Shown one piece after another: positions 21,197-33,200 of a DNA stretch of 64,000 bases. The stretch spans positions 1-64,000 of the forward strand of contig CALSCP010001493.1 in the NCBI GenBank assembly GCA_943704425.1, read 5' to 3'. The notes beneath the pieces are model-generated. The model saw only the letters and a list, made by a program, of their open reading frames with translations, searched no databases and was not told the origin of the DNA. The translations under genes and the position numbers were made by a program. Source of the stretch: Ministeria vibrans ATCC 50519 (lineage: Eukaryota; Opisthokonta; Filasterea). Numbering within the stretch: position 1 is the first letter of the stretch; each line of letters begins with the position of its first letter.

Positions 21197-21768
21197 AAAA
21201 GCTCATGACGTAGGCAAAATACTGACTATTATTGAAAATATTTATTACTATTAATTATTATTGTTTTAATAATAATAATAATAATTGAATTTTTGTTCAT
21301 TTTGCTGTAGATCTACAATGATTCTTGAAGATGGTCCCTACGACCCATCGGTCGTACGCGCGTGCAAGACTAGTCATGTCCTGCGCACCACATGAAAGCA
21401 ACGCAAAGTGAAAATAATTTGAACAATAATAATTAAACGGTGTGTGTTTAAAACTGTACGTATAAACAATAATTGAAACAATAAAGTCTGCCATTGCCTT
21501 TGCTTTGTATGTTGTCTTGTTTTTGGCATGTACATTGATCATGAGTACTACAACTCTCGATTTAATTATAATTGACACCCATGGGTTATAATCATGATGT
21601 TCATGGTGGATCATCATCAACCCTCGCGAGCTCGCTTGCCCATAAAGCACCACTCACCTTGTATAAGTATCATTGCAACATTTGGTATACATATATATGC
21701 TCTACTCACGATCAGCCCTTTCAGAGAAAAACGTATAACCTCGAATTGACAATAATTGTGTACTTCAT
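21197..21768. other. AT-rich intergenic stretch, no gene seen
   Basis: About 570 bp between the start of the preceding minus-strand gene and the 3' end of the F-box/DH-PH gene. It holds AATAAT repeats at about 21270-21285, a small hairpin CGACC-catc-GGTCG near 21340, and no open frame with coding character. No tRNA-like fold was found by eye. Confidence 0.5.
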
Positions 21769-24700
21769 TTACTGCTGTAACTTGTCTCTACTGCGCTTTG
21801 TTGTTCGAAACAAATCGGTCCATTTGTCGCGTGCTGTCTTGTCACACCACTGCACAACCACCGTCTCCTGTCCGTCAATCTCAAACTTGACAATATTTCG
21901 ATCGTCTATGAAAATATCATGAGAAAAAATGATTAAAGGAAGACAGTGAAAGTATTATGAGTAGCGAGTTCGTCGCGAGTGCACAGCACAAGCGGTTGTT
22001 TTGCAACGTCGTACAAGCTGAGTTTGGAAGTTCAGTGGATTTGATAGTGTCAATGGAATAGTCTCCAATGTAAATGTACTGCGGTGGCATTTCGAGCTCT
22101 CCAAAAGGCAAACGTCGATCGACTCTAAAAGAAAAAAGTAATAAGACATTGCGGCAATTAATTGAGCATGAGAGCTATAAATTATATATTTTTAGTATGG
22201 AATGCGCACCTAAACGCAATGAGGAGCATGTCGCTGAAGAGAAATAGCCCGAGTCGTTGTTGCGCTGTAAAAGTGGTCGCAAGTCCCATTTTGCGTTTGC
22301 GTTTCTGCAAAAAAAAACAAACAGACACTTAATAATTAATGTTGTTGTGCCCTCCGTTTTAAGCATACCATTTCAGGATCATCAGAGTCAGTGCCGGTAA
22401 GAGGAAGAAGCTGGACCACGTCGCATTGGTCGACAAAACGACGGTGGGGGTTTGTCGTGAGGTCGGGCGAGTTGGCAATGAGCGCGCGTTGGAGGTGCGT
22501 GAGGATCGTGCGACGACGGTCTGCATCGCGGCAAGCGTGGATGTGCTCGCATGTCTGTTGTGACGAGTCCACTATGGCAGTGTACTGTGCAATAATGAGA
22601 GGGTTAACGTCGTTGCAGGTGTCGCTCAGAGTGCGAATGTGCCAAGTGCGTTCAAGGGCAAAGCGAAGAGGCTCGCAAAGTAGATCGGCAAGTGCACAGT
22701 TGTGAGTGGCAGCGTGAGCAGAACGAGTATGCATGAGAAACGCACGGAAGAGCTCACTCTGCGACTCCTTGTCATGGAGCGCGCTCAACATAGACGGAAC
22801 TGCATCGGCATAGACACACAATGCACGACCATGCAGCACATGTGAGTCTTTGAGTGACGCAAAGAGCTCCGCATGGCCATCACCGCCTTCTCCTCCTCCT
22901 GCACGCGCGCGCATCACCGCCTTGAGTTCGTGTCGCGCGTGTGTAGCCATGTCAGTGAACGCAGTGCCAAATAGCTCCTTGAGCTCACGCGCAGTCCACA
23001 GCGGCTCTCCTGCACGATTGGTTGCGTCGCGCAGTGGCTTCATGTACATATCACGCAACAGATCAAGGACACGCACGTGAGCCTGCAGAAGTTCCGCCAG
23101 TGTTGCTGCGCGCGTTTCCGTTCCGTACGGGCTCCATAACACCTCGTTGGTCGTCCTTGCATTCTACAACACACATGTACATCACAGGTAGACGTCAAAA
23201 CATAAAAATATACCTTGAGAGACAGTTGAGTCCCTTTGACAGACTCAGGACTGAGATGGGCCCTCAAAAAGGCGACGGGATCTGCGATGGGAGAGGCACG
23301 CACGAGAGCGGCGAGAGCCGTGTGCAAAACGGGAGTGAGGGCGTGGAGTGCATCGGCGCCCTTGGCCGTGATGGACGCGCGCACCAGTGTTCCTGTGACA
23401 GTAGCAATACGAGCGTATTCGGCGTCTGGAAGCAGCTGGGGCAAAAGAGAGAGGTGCGCGGAGGCAAGGAGTGCGGTGGTCTCGGCAGTGGCGTCTTCCC
23501 ATGCGCTGAGGCGGGAGGGAACAAAGAAGTGTGCACCTGTGTCGGCTGCGACGGTACCGGTGTTTCTGGTGAGCGGAGATGAGACGACAGGGATGCCTCC
23601 GCCGGCAAGGGACTCAAGTAGAGCAATGAGAGACTCGTCAAGGTATGAAACGTGACGAGGAATCAGAAAGTCGATACGACCGCCCGTCGGACGGCAGACG
23701 AGACTCGCCAGGAGTTGCCACAGTGTCGTCCCGGCGGCGGCAACGTTGGAGTTCGAGCTTGAGACCGATGCTGACGTTGATAATGTTGAAGGGCGCACAA
23801 GGGGGCAGGACGGGACGAGAAAAAGGGACTTTGGGGTGGCATGACAGGCAAAGGCGAGTGAGGAGAGTTTGGTGTTGGGGGTAGGGAGACGTGCGTGGAT
23901 GGCTGCAACGAGGGAGGCGGGGGTGGCTGCGTCGTAGTCGATAGGGATGCAGAGTATACCGGGCTGGACGGCGTCGCAGAGCAGTTGAAAATTGTCGAGT
24001 TGCGATGAGATGACAATGGCAGAGGTCGCGGAGCTGCCCAAATGGCTCAGAGTAAGGGAGCGGCGCAAATCGGTCGCAGGTGGGTTCGGCTCGTCTGGGC
24101 TATGCGCGGTCGAGGTTGACGATGCCGATGGCTGCTGGGCTGAGGATTGCGAGCGCCGCACACGTTGTTGTGCAAGACGGGCGGCATTAAGGGCGCGCGC
24201 TTCGCGGTCGAGTTGTGAAACGGCGTCTGATGTGTCACGTCGCAATCGGCGACTGACATGCTCCAAGTCACTTGAGCGCAGTGTTGCTGACATTGTCGTT
24301 GACTCATTGGCTGCCGTCAGGCGGTTGCGTCGCATTGAATAGGGCACGGTAGAATTGACACCGACGCGTGTGGAGGAGGAAGGTGTAGGAACCGATCCGC
24401 GCGTAGCGGAGGAGGGAGAAGCGATTGAGGAGTCGCGCGAGAGTATCTGTGGCTGAACCTGTGCCACCTGTGGAGAAGTAGGGCGCATCATGGACTTGTT
24501 CATGCGTTCCAGAGTGGCACGATCCCCAGTGGAGGCAGGCTGCCAGGGCGTCCGAGTGTCGGTCTGGCTTTTGCGGCGTCGTACGGCAGAACGGGAACTC
24601 GCCGGAGGATTTTGCATGTAGAAGCGCTTGAAATAGCCGGTCTCTGAAGCGCTCGGCGTCAGCATGGGTTGGATAGTCAGCTTTCGGATGTGTCGTTGCC

Positions 24701-25240
24701 AAACAATGTCGTCATTGGCGGCAAATGCCCATCGTTTGCTCACCTGTTTGCACATATAAAGATCATTCATTCCTAAACGTGATTCAAATTGATTGTTTGG
24801 ACTCGGTTGTACCTGAGCGACCTGGCATAGGTCGCGTACAGACAAATGGCTGAAAATGACAAGAAGCACATTATGTGGCAGTAGCGCAGCAAGGTCGGTC
24901 AGGAGGGGCTGGTGCAAGCGAACTTTCGCTTCGTATCGCTTAGCAACCAAAATATTCAGTTTTTGAATTATTGCCCACTCAACAAATTAAAGGATACCTG
25001 GCGGGTTCCCAGGCGTTGGACAAAGAGGTCGATAAAAGCATTCTTCTCAGCATTGTTCCAGTCTAAGTAAGGTTGAAGGCATGAAGACAGTGAAGGTTAA
25101 TTTTGATACTCATACGTACCAGCAAACCACGCAAAGACGGTCCGAATGCGTTCGTTGATGCGAGGGTCCTTTCTAATTGTCTCCGCCAACGTCAGCGACT
25201 TGGAGAGACTCGATGAAGTTGGCCGTTGAAGGCGATCCAT
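21769..25240 (-). CDS. F-box / DUF4347-like / RhoGEF (DH-PH) multidomain protein
   Basis: Several exons from ATG 25240 to stop 21769. The N-terminal block (RINERIRTVFAWFADWNNAEKNAF, then LPHNVLLVIFSHLSVRDLCQVAQ and VSKRWAFAANDDIVWQRHIRK) has the layout of the helical leader plus F-box in FBXW7-like proteins. A long Ser/Thr/Arg-rich linker follows. Then comes a region resembling DUF4347 (PGILCIPIDYDAATPASLV, SLAFACHATPKSLFL, GGRIDFLIPRHVSYL, LLESLAGGGIPVVSS), a short DPY-30-like motif (DPVAFLRAHLS), a DH domain (LAELLQAHVRVLDLLRDMYM, PLRFALERTWHIRTL) and a PH domain in the last exons (RLGLFLFSDMLLIAF, PPQYIYIGDYSIDTI, IVKFEIDGQETVVVQWCD). DH-PH modules activate Rho GTPases; the F-box would bind SKP1/cullin. 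The combination suggests ubiquitin-linked control of Rho signalling, an inference. The DUF4347 call is the weakest. Confidence 0.78.
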
Positions 25241-25278
25241 CTTGAATAAAAATAACTGCATTAATTTTTGATCTTTTA

Positions 25279-26923
25279 TTATTCATTCAGCTTGACTGAG
25301 AATCTCGACAGAATTTGACTCTCGTCAGGATTGAAGGGAAACCATTGCGGATAGTTTGTGCCCTACAAATAGACGAGGTTGTACAAATTAAATTAACAGC
25401 AAGACATATTTCACCTCCATACCCAAATGTTCTCGGCCAACACAAATGAAGCACCATAAGTCTTGACGTCGGGAAGGACATTGGTCGGAGCGGGAAAGGC
25501 ATTGGGGACCCCCCAGACGGCTATAGCGGCGTCGACGGCTGCAACAGTAAGGCTCGAGTGTGCGCGGTCAAAGCGTACGCCGCGCGACTGCACACCAAGC
25601 ATGTGCACAGAGCCGCCAAAGACATTGTCGCCAGCTGCAATCCAGTCCCCTTGGCGGTCCGCAACAGCACTGTCAATGTCGGTAGGCGCAAAGGTGTAGA
25701 AGAGGCCCTCGGGGAGTCGAGTAGCCGTCTTGTTGACGAGCGTGAGAGTGATGGTGAGTGACATGTCGTCGTCACCCTGTGCAAACTCCGTCCAGAGACT
25801 CTGAGGCGCACCGTAGTCACGATGTGCCACATCGTCGACACGCGACTCGGTCACGATGGAACAGGCGGGAACGTTGGAGGGTGACACAAACACACGCTGG
25901 AGCTGTGCAGGGATATCTTGGTGCGTTGGATTAACGGTGTTGAAGCACCCCGGCTTTCCATAATCTTTCTTGGCCCAGTCGGGGATGGGCGATACATCCA
26001 GATAGGCATCCCAGAAGCGTTGAAAGTCGTCTCCACTGTACGAAGTGTACTGGAAATGCGCCAAGGGGTGTGCAGTGGACGCCCACGAGTCGTTGCGTGG
26101 GCCCGACAGACGTACAAGTGCGCCTGTGGACGGGTCCAGCTGCAGCGTGAGCGCACCGCATTGGAACGTCTAAAGAAACAAACAAACAAGTTATTAAGAG
26201 TCATTCAGATTGCGCTGCACAGACCTTATCCATAAGACGATCAAGAGGGACAGACACATAGCCGGCCGTGGAAGGAACTGTGGGTGAATCAATGACGGAA
26301 AACTCTTTCGCAATGTCCTGTGCCAGTGCACTTCGACTGTCCAATGCGCTCACTGCAAACTCATAATCCCATTTGCGTTGACGGTTCCATGAGCTACAAA
26401 CCATAATCCTATTATGAATTTCTGGTCGTGGTGTCTCGTGTGTTTGTGTGAGTGTTACTCAGTCATCATTTGAAAGTTTGAGAGATTTCGACTGTGCTCA
26501 AAATCCACATTGGACCAATTGGTCTCATCGTGAAGGAATGTCTTGACATCCAATCCATCAGTGTGCTAAATACACGCACATGCATACGGGAAAAAAGAAG
26601 AAGAGAGAAAAAGAATCAGAGTAATCCAGAGAGAAGGAAGAACAAAAAAAAAGGAACAGAATGATACAGAGAGAAGAACAAAGAGATATGTCTCAGTCAG
26701 TCGGAATATCGCTTCGTCTGTCTGCAAAAGTTTCAGTACCTCTCCTGACTTGGTGAGAAGACGTGTGAAGTTGTAGAAGGCATGGTCCTGCATTGAGCAC
26801 TGTGTGTTTGCCAGACACGCAGTGCGCAGACGCTGCACTGCCCGCTCCTTTGCCACTTTGCGCGGGTCTGTGGCCACCCCAAACGTCCATGTGTCCCCAA
26901 TATCCTCTAAAATACAATAATTA

Positions 26924-27007
<84 letters not shown>

Positions 27008-28253
27008 TTATATATATATATATATATATATATCTGGTATATCAGAGCAGAATGTAAACATTTTGTGCGTACGAGTGATGAGAGGGAGTTGTTCGAGGGG
27101 AGCATTCGCTTTGAGGGCGCTGATGAACGTGTCGTAGGTGCTCGCTTGAATCGTGTGTGCCGTTGGAAAGTCTACTTTGGCCCGCGCAAACACACCGAGT
27201 ACTTCATCAACACTCTCCGGTGGTCCTAACAACATCACGGTGTGAAGGAATGAGAAAGTCTATTCATATAATAATATTATATCTGTCGTGCACAAACACA
27301 CATTGTACGGACCTGCGTTGTCACCACGCCAGGCGGGAAGGAGCACTTGCGAGAAGCCTGGTACACGAATAGCGTCAACAATGTCCTCACCGCCGTAGCC
27401 CTTGGGATGCCAGAAGGCAAGGACTGTGCTGGGGCCGTTTTGCCAGCGAAAGGCGCGCGGGACATTGGGTGGTGTCGAAGCAGTGTTGACACCCACCGCC
27501 ACGGCGGATACGTTGCTGTTGAGAAGCAGCGGGAGTACAGACTTGCTCATGCCGGGCACATCACGTTGGGAGAGCGTTTGTTTTGGCGCGCGGCCCAGCA
27601 TGCGGTCGAGATTGTGGGTGATTTCGATGGCGGCGGTCACGAGCGACGCGTCCATCGTGCCCAGCTCGGCATTGAAGGGAAACGCATGCCACGTGATCCA
27701 TTCGTTTGCGACTGCCTCGTGGAAGTGGGCCAATGCCGTTGCATTTGGACAGTGCAGCCCCATGCCGCTGGGGCAGTCGAGGAAGAGCGAAATGAGATAG
27801 CTTTGCGTCATGAACTACAAACGCACACACACACATAAACAAAACAAACTTTGTGTTGGTTTTTTTCCCCCCGCTCACCTTGAGTTGCTCGCGCCCACCG
27901 CGGTCCCTCAGCGCCTTGCCAATGGCATACGCGCGGGGGAAGTGCGTGTCGAAGTAGCGGTTGACAATGGCGGGGGCGGTGTCGGCAAAGCCCACGTCCA
28001 GATGGCACGCAAAGACAATGTGCACCGTGTCCACGGCAACACTCGCGCCCGCGAAGAAGCACTGCGGGGCCCCCCGGGCACCCGCGCTCCCGCCAAAGCA
28101 GCACCCGCGCTCCCTGCAGGCTGTCTCGTCGATTCCGGCGTATCCGCAATCAATGCGCTTAGAGGGATCCACCGTGCATGTGGCAGCATCTCCTGCCAAC
28201 ACGCCGTCGGCACTGACCAGCGCAAACGCAAGCACGGCGATGAGCAGGCGCAT
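25279..28253 (-). CDS. Secreted trefoil (P-type) plus DUF5054 / GH38-like protein
   Basis: About eight exons from ATG 28253 to stop 25279. The protein begins with a signal peptide (MRLLIAVLAFALVSADGVLA), then one P-type trefoil domain (CTVDPSKRIDCGYAGIDETA, CRERGCCF; six Cys in trefoil spacing), then a long domain opening with VDTVHIVFACHLDVGFADTA. That opening and later pieces (WITWHAFPFNAELG, VLAFWHPKGYGGED, DDMSLTITLTLVNKTATRLP, and a C-terminal GTNYPQWFPFNPDESQ) agree with the DUF5054 family, whose fold resembles GH38 alpha-mannosidases. It is probably a secreted or lysosomal glycosidase, but no enzyme activity is assigned to DUF5054 that I can cite. One intron (26915-27040) carries an ATT plus TA microsatellite. 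Confidence 0.82.
26930..27034. repeat. (ATT)n plus (TA)n microsatellite
   Basis: About 25 ATT/TTA units followed by about 13 TA units, inside an intron of the trefoil/DUF5054 gene. Confidence 0.95.
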
Positions 28254-28389
28254 TTTACGACAAAGAAAGAACTGAATTTTTCAATTTACTGAAACGTACA
28301 ATATACATAAGAATCAAGAAATATAAATTATAAGATCACTTTTTAGTTTTTTGCTCCCTCTGCCCACCTGATTACTCTCCCCTTTGACT

Positions 28390-30152
28390 ATGTCGTTGGA
28401 CGTTGCTGCCATCCTCCAAAAGAGCCGCGAGCAGGAACTTGCCAGCAAGGCCCGCATTACCGTCGCCCCGCGCGAACACCAGCCCATCTTTGATCTGGGT
28501 AACCTCTCACATCCCTCTCTCCCCTTTTTGCTTTGCGTGGTGTTGAGTCATGCACTCAAAAACAAAAAAAGAAGGGCGTTTTGAGTGTTGAACGAGTGAA
28601 TTAAGTTCTGCACGTGAAGCCCATATCGGCTTCTTTTCGCCTTTCCTCACCCACCGTTGGTTTGCCACACACACTTATGACTGCCGAGATACGAAAATGC
28701 GCGTCTCTTTGCTTTGTCTTTGCGAGCAACAGCACTCTTTACTCCCCACTCTTTCGTTGTCTCTTTCGTCTCTCTCTCTCTCACTCTCTCTCTCTCTCTC
28801 ACTCACACACTCTGTCTTGCAGGCAACCTTTTGGTGATTGACACAGAGCCTCTGGAGGTCGCAGGCGCCCATGATGTGCCCCACAGTGTCGCGGAGGAGC
28901 GGAGACGCGCGCGTGCTCGCGACAATGTCCAGTTGTTGGTAATACGCCTAGTCGAAAAACAGGTGTTTGTGTGATCCTCACTTGCCACTGTCGCTTCGTC
29001 CACTGCCCACAGATCAACGAGATCTGGGCTCTTCCAACCAAGGTTGTCGAGGAGAGTGTGGTCGCCGAGTTGCCCGAGCCCAGCACACGATTGCCGCGCG
29101 AGAAGAGGGTCAGTCTGGGCCATGCGCCGAGTGAGTGCCTTGTTGCGTCTCATCACTTGCTTTGTAGCTTCCTGAAGAGGTGCCTCTTACCAAGTGGCAG
29201 CAGTTTGCACAGACCAAGGGAATCCACAAGGAGAAGCGCAGTAAGATGATCTTCGACGAACAGAAACAGGTATACGCAAGAGCACAATCAAGTGGCGTTT
29301 TTTGAGGCTGTTTTCCTTTTTGACCCTTTGTTCATTCGCGTTTGCACCGTAGGAATGGATGCCTCGCCATGGCTACAAGCGTGCCAACGACGATCAGCAC
29401 GACTGGCTTATTGAGCTCAAGGACCAAGAGGGTACCACTGAAAGAGAAACGAAGGAGAGGGAGACGCAAAGAGATGAGATGAAAAGAGGAGAAACAAAGT
29501 GATAGAGATGCCTCCTCTCACCCTGTCGATGGTGCTGCTTTGTGACTTGTAGATCCACTGACAGACGCATTTGCAAAGCGACGCGAAGAGAAGAAGGAAC
29601 GTGTGGAGAAGAACAAGAAGAACCAACTGAGGAACATTGCTTCGTCACTCAGAGCCAAGCAAGGTATTTCCTCATTCTTTTTTTGTCCGTCTGTGTGTCT
29701 GTCTGTCTCTGACTATTTTTGGGCGTGCTTAGCTTCTGGAGTGCGACCGACACTGTCGGAGCAGAAGGTGCTCCTGGATGGAACACTGACGGACACGCGT
29801 GCGTCCACAGCGTCCCTTGGCCGCTTCGATAAGAAGCTCAAGGACGAGCCGAAGGAGAAGAAGCGCGGAATCAAGCGAAAGGTATTCAGAATAACAATCG
29901 ACTCTTGCCATTGCATCACACCGAAAATTAACTCTTTTCTGCTTTTTATTGTCGTGTTAGTTTGAGCCTGTGATGGGTGATCTTGCCGGGGAACGTGCGC
30001 GTCAAAAGTCGGTTGTGGAGCGACTGTTGTCTGGTGCAGGACCTATTGACACAGCACTCGCAGCCAAGGCTGGGGCAGCCGCAGGGGCAGGAACGGGCGA
30101 GCGCAAGAAGGGCAAGGGTATCACTCAGAAGAGCAAACAGAACAGAAAGTAA
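28390..30152 (+). CDS. RRS1: RRS1, regulator of ribosome synthesis
   Basis: Start ATG 28390 (MSLDVAAILQKSREQE) and stop at 30152, with seven introns. Rrs1 acts with Rpf2 to bring the 5S RNP (5S rRNA, uL18, uL5) into nucleolar pre-60S particles. Visible family blocks are GNLLVIDTEPLEV, ARDNVQLLINEIWALPTKVV, PEPSTRLPREKR, PLTKWQQFAQTKGI, PRHGYKRANDDQHDWLIEL and DPLTDAFAKRREEKKERVEK. Block order and spacing match the yeast and human proteins. The tail is basic and Ala/Gly-rich (KAGAAAGAGTGERKKGKG), as expected for a nucleolar protein. It is the window's second ribosome-assembly factor. It converges with USP48, with only about 100 bp between stop codons. Confidence 0.93.
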
Positions 30153-30255
30153 TTTCTCTTTTTCGCATTTTCAAGTGTACACTTTTCTTCTTTTTTAATC
30201 CAACAACTGTGAGGGGATTCGAACAACAAACTCGATGTGTGTGGTGTGGCACCAT

Positions 30256-33200
30256 TCAGAGAGAGGAGAGGGTTGAGCCGCGGAAGCCCATCTCTGGCTC
30301 CACATTGAGCGCAGCACCCGCTGCAAACGCCGCTGTGACCTCTCCTTCCTCACTCACATGCGTCCCCTACAAAGCCCAATTGTTTTCACACGACACTCAA
30401 AAACATTGATCGTACAGTAATCGCAAAGCTCAGTGTCTGATTGGCTGCCACACCAAAGTCGACAAGACGAGCATCAAGATCAATAATGGCAATGCCGTGC
30501 GCGGTAACCAGGTCAATGGCAGAGAACCCGGGTGCGTTCAATCTACTCAGGATCAGCTGCTTGGCCTGCCGCAATGTCGTCTCGACTGTCAGTGGCATAG
30601 TCAGCTTCGAGCCGGTTTGTCGCGTTGCTCGTCCTAATTATGAGAATAATAAAAAATAACAATAATATTAATAAAATATATTTTATAATAATTTTTATAT
30701 TATTATTAGAGTAGTAATATAACAAGGGGAGAAAGATACAGTAATGAATTTAATAACAATAATAATAATAATAATAAATTCACTATTATTATTATTATTA
30801 TTATTATGTACCTTTCCGCGTGAGCCGCATGATGCTTCCTGTCTACAAAACACATGCAACGTGAGTGCCCCAACATCAAATATGTCTCCACATCAGATTG
30901 CGTACCACGGGGATATCTATCAAGTCCGTCGTCGTCTCACTCCCTTCCTTCCCCTTCTCCTCCTCCTCCGATTTCTCCTCCTCATCGTCTTCGCCATCGT
31001 CTGCCTCACTGTCGTCACAGTCTTTGTCGCTGCTCTCGTGGTAGTCATCGTCGTCGTCGTTTCCCTTCTTCTTCTTCTTCACCTTTGCCTTTTCTACTTT
31101 CACGACACTCTCCACATTTCGATGAATCAAATTCACCTAAAAAAAAAAGAAGAACAGCCAAATGAAAACCACAATGCGTAACTCCACTTCGCGCACGACA
31201 TTACCTTCTCCAGCACAATCTGTCCGAGTATTTTACCACGGCGTGCGCGTCGGCCCGCACCCACCCCCGCACCAGCATCCACAGTCACAAATGTCTCAAA
31301 CACCGCCTCATCATCGTCAACATCATCGTCATCCACGTCAATTACCCCTCCATCTCTTTTCTCACTGCACTCTTCGCATTCTTCGACACTTGTGCTGTAC
31401 CCGCCACTACCACGTCGTTCAATCTTTACAGGCGTTCCGATGCACTACACAACGAACACATCTCGTCTCATCTCGGTCGCACACATGCACTGCTCATCTC
31501 CTCATACACACACACACAACACGCATACACACACACTCACTCACAGGCTCTCTTTTTGAATACCTTGAAATCCGAGTCATCTAACAGTGTCTTCCATTCG
31601 TTCTCCTCCAGCACCACAAAATCCAGCTCGTCCTTGGTCAACTTGCCGTGCCGACACAAACAGCCTGGTAGAGAAAAAAAAAGAAGAAAAAACAATCAGG
31701 CAATTACAGAAATAATATAATTACGATTGTCTTTCTCTCACTGTCAGAGTCGAGTGTGATGGGCCCCAAAAGAGGTGTTTTAAAGTCAAGGGCGTCGATA
31801 AAAGTCTCAGGAACACTGTAGAAGACGCCCTCGTCGAGTAACTGCTCCTTCTTCGAGACCTGCACAGCACAGCCACACTCTGTCATTCAAACACTGTGCA
31901 ACGCCAAAACAATATCTCCATGTGACTACCTTGCTACCCTCACTCAGCCTCTTGTGCCGCTTGAGCACCTTCCTGTAGCGTGAGCGTCGGTCCTTCACAA
32001 CGTTGCGCGCTCGAGCCAGATCCTCGGCCGCCCCTCGCTTCTCCACCTGACACTTGGGACAGCCCATGGGATGGCGCGCCTCAAGCTCAGCGGGGTATTC
32101 ATGAAACACAATGGAGGCGGGATCCTATTGTACAAGGCGAGAGGCAAAGTAAGAGAAGTACAACTCATTTTAAAGACTTACAAAGTACTTCTTGAGAATG
32201 TCGCGACCCTCCGTGTCCACCAACTTGACTCGCTTCGTCTTGAGCTCGGCACGTAAAACAAATCCGTGCGCACACAAGACATTGTCGTTGATCACGACTA
32301 CTGGCGCATCGTCTTCGCGCGTATCCATTGCCGTCCCTCCCACCCCACTACCCTCTTCCGTCTTCTTCGTGTCCATTGGTATCGGCCCTCCTTCCGTCGT
32401 CCCTCTCCGCTTCCCCTCCTCCTTCTTCAGCTGCGCTCCCTCCTCCTCCTCACCATCCTCATTGCCATCATCGTCGTCAGAGTCCTCACAATCATATAGT
32501 GCGTAAGGTGATGAGATTACCCGTGCCACCTCAGGTGTCACACTTGAAAAAGAAAATATTAAAAAAAAACAAAAGTCAGACTGGCACATTGCACGCACAA
32601 CCAAACTCACATGTAGTGCGGTTCCGTCAACTCCTCGGTGGCATCGGGCAACGGAAATACATGATCGGTGAGCTCAATCTTGTCCCTTTGTCGCTGTTTG
32701 GCTGCATACGTGGTTGCAGCAAGGCGCTGCAGACACGCTGAGCACATGTCGTTGTCCGTCAGACGGTGCGACAGTCCGTACTGTGATTCCAGCCTACGAA
32801 AAATACACAAATATTACAAGAATTAGCGCACACATGCACATAAATGCAAGGTATAATACATACGCATATGACACAAAGATTTATACATATCCCAACACAG
32901 CTATATTGATATAGACGCACACACACACACACATAAACGTATAGAGACATACCAATCCAACACGTCGAGTGGAACACGCATTCCGTGCGAGCGCGCCACC
33001 AGGGCAAGCTTCCCATGCTTGCATACTAACTCACCCATGTCGATGGTCTCCTTGCGCATCAGAAAGTGTCGCAGTACCTTCTCTGTCGCCAAAAGCCTAC
33101 AATATAAATTAACATAACAACTAGTACGCATACACACACACACACACACTAATATATGTCACGCACTCATCTCCTCCACTGTATTTGGCGTCCGCCTCTT

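Noticed and set aside
21197-21768. Structured RNA or tRNA in the AT-rich intergenic region
   Set aside because: Small hairpins are present, but no cloverleaf, A/B box or GTTCGAATC-type loop could be assembled by eye.
30876-31136. Separate small acidic protein near 31 kb
   Set aside because: It joins in frame with neighbouring blocks as an acidic exon of the USP48-like gene.
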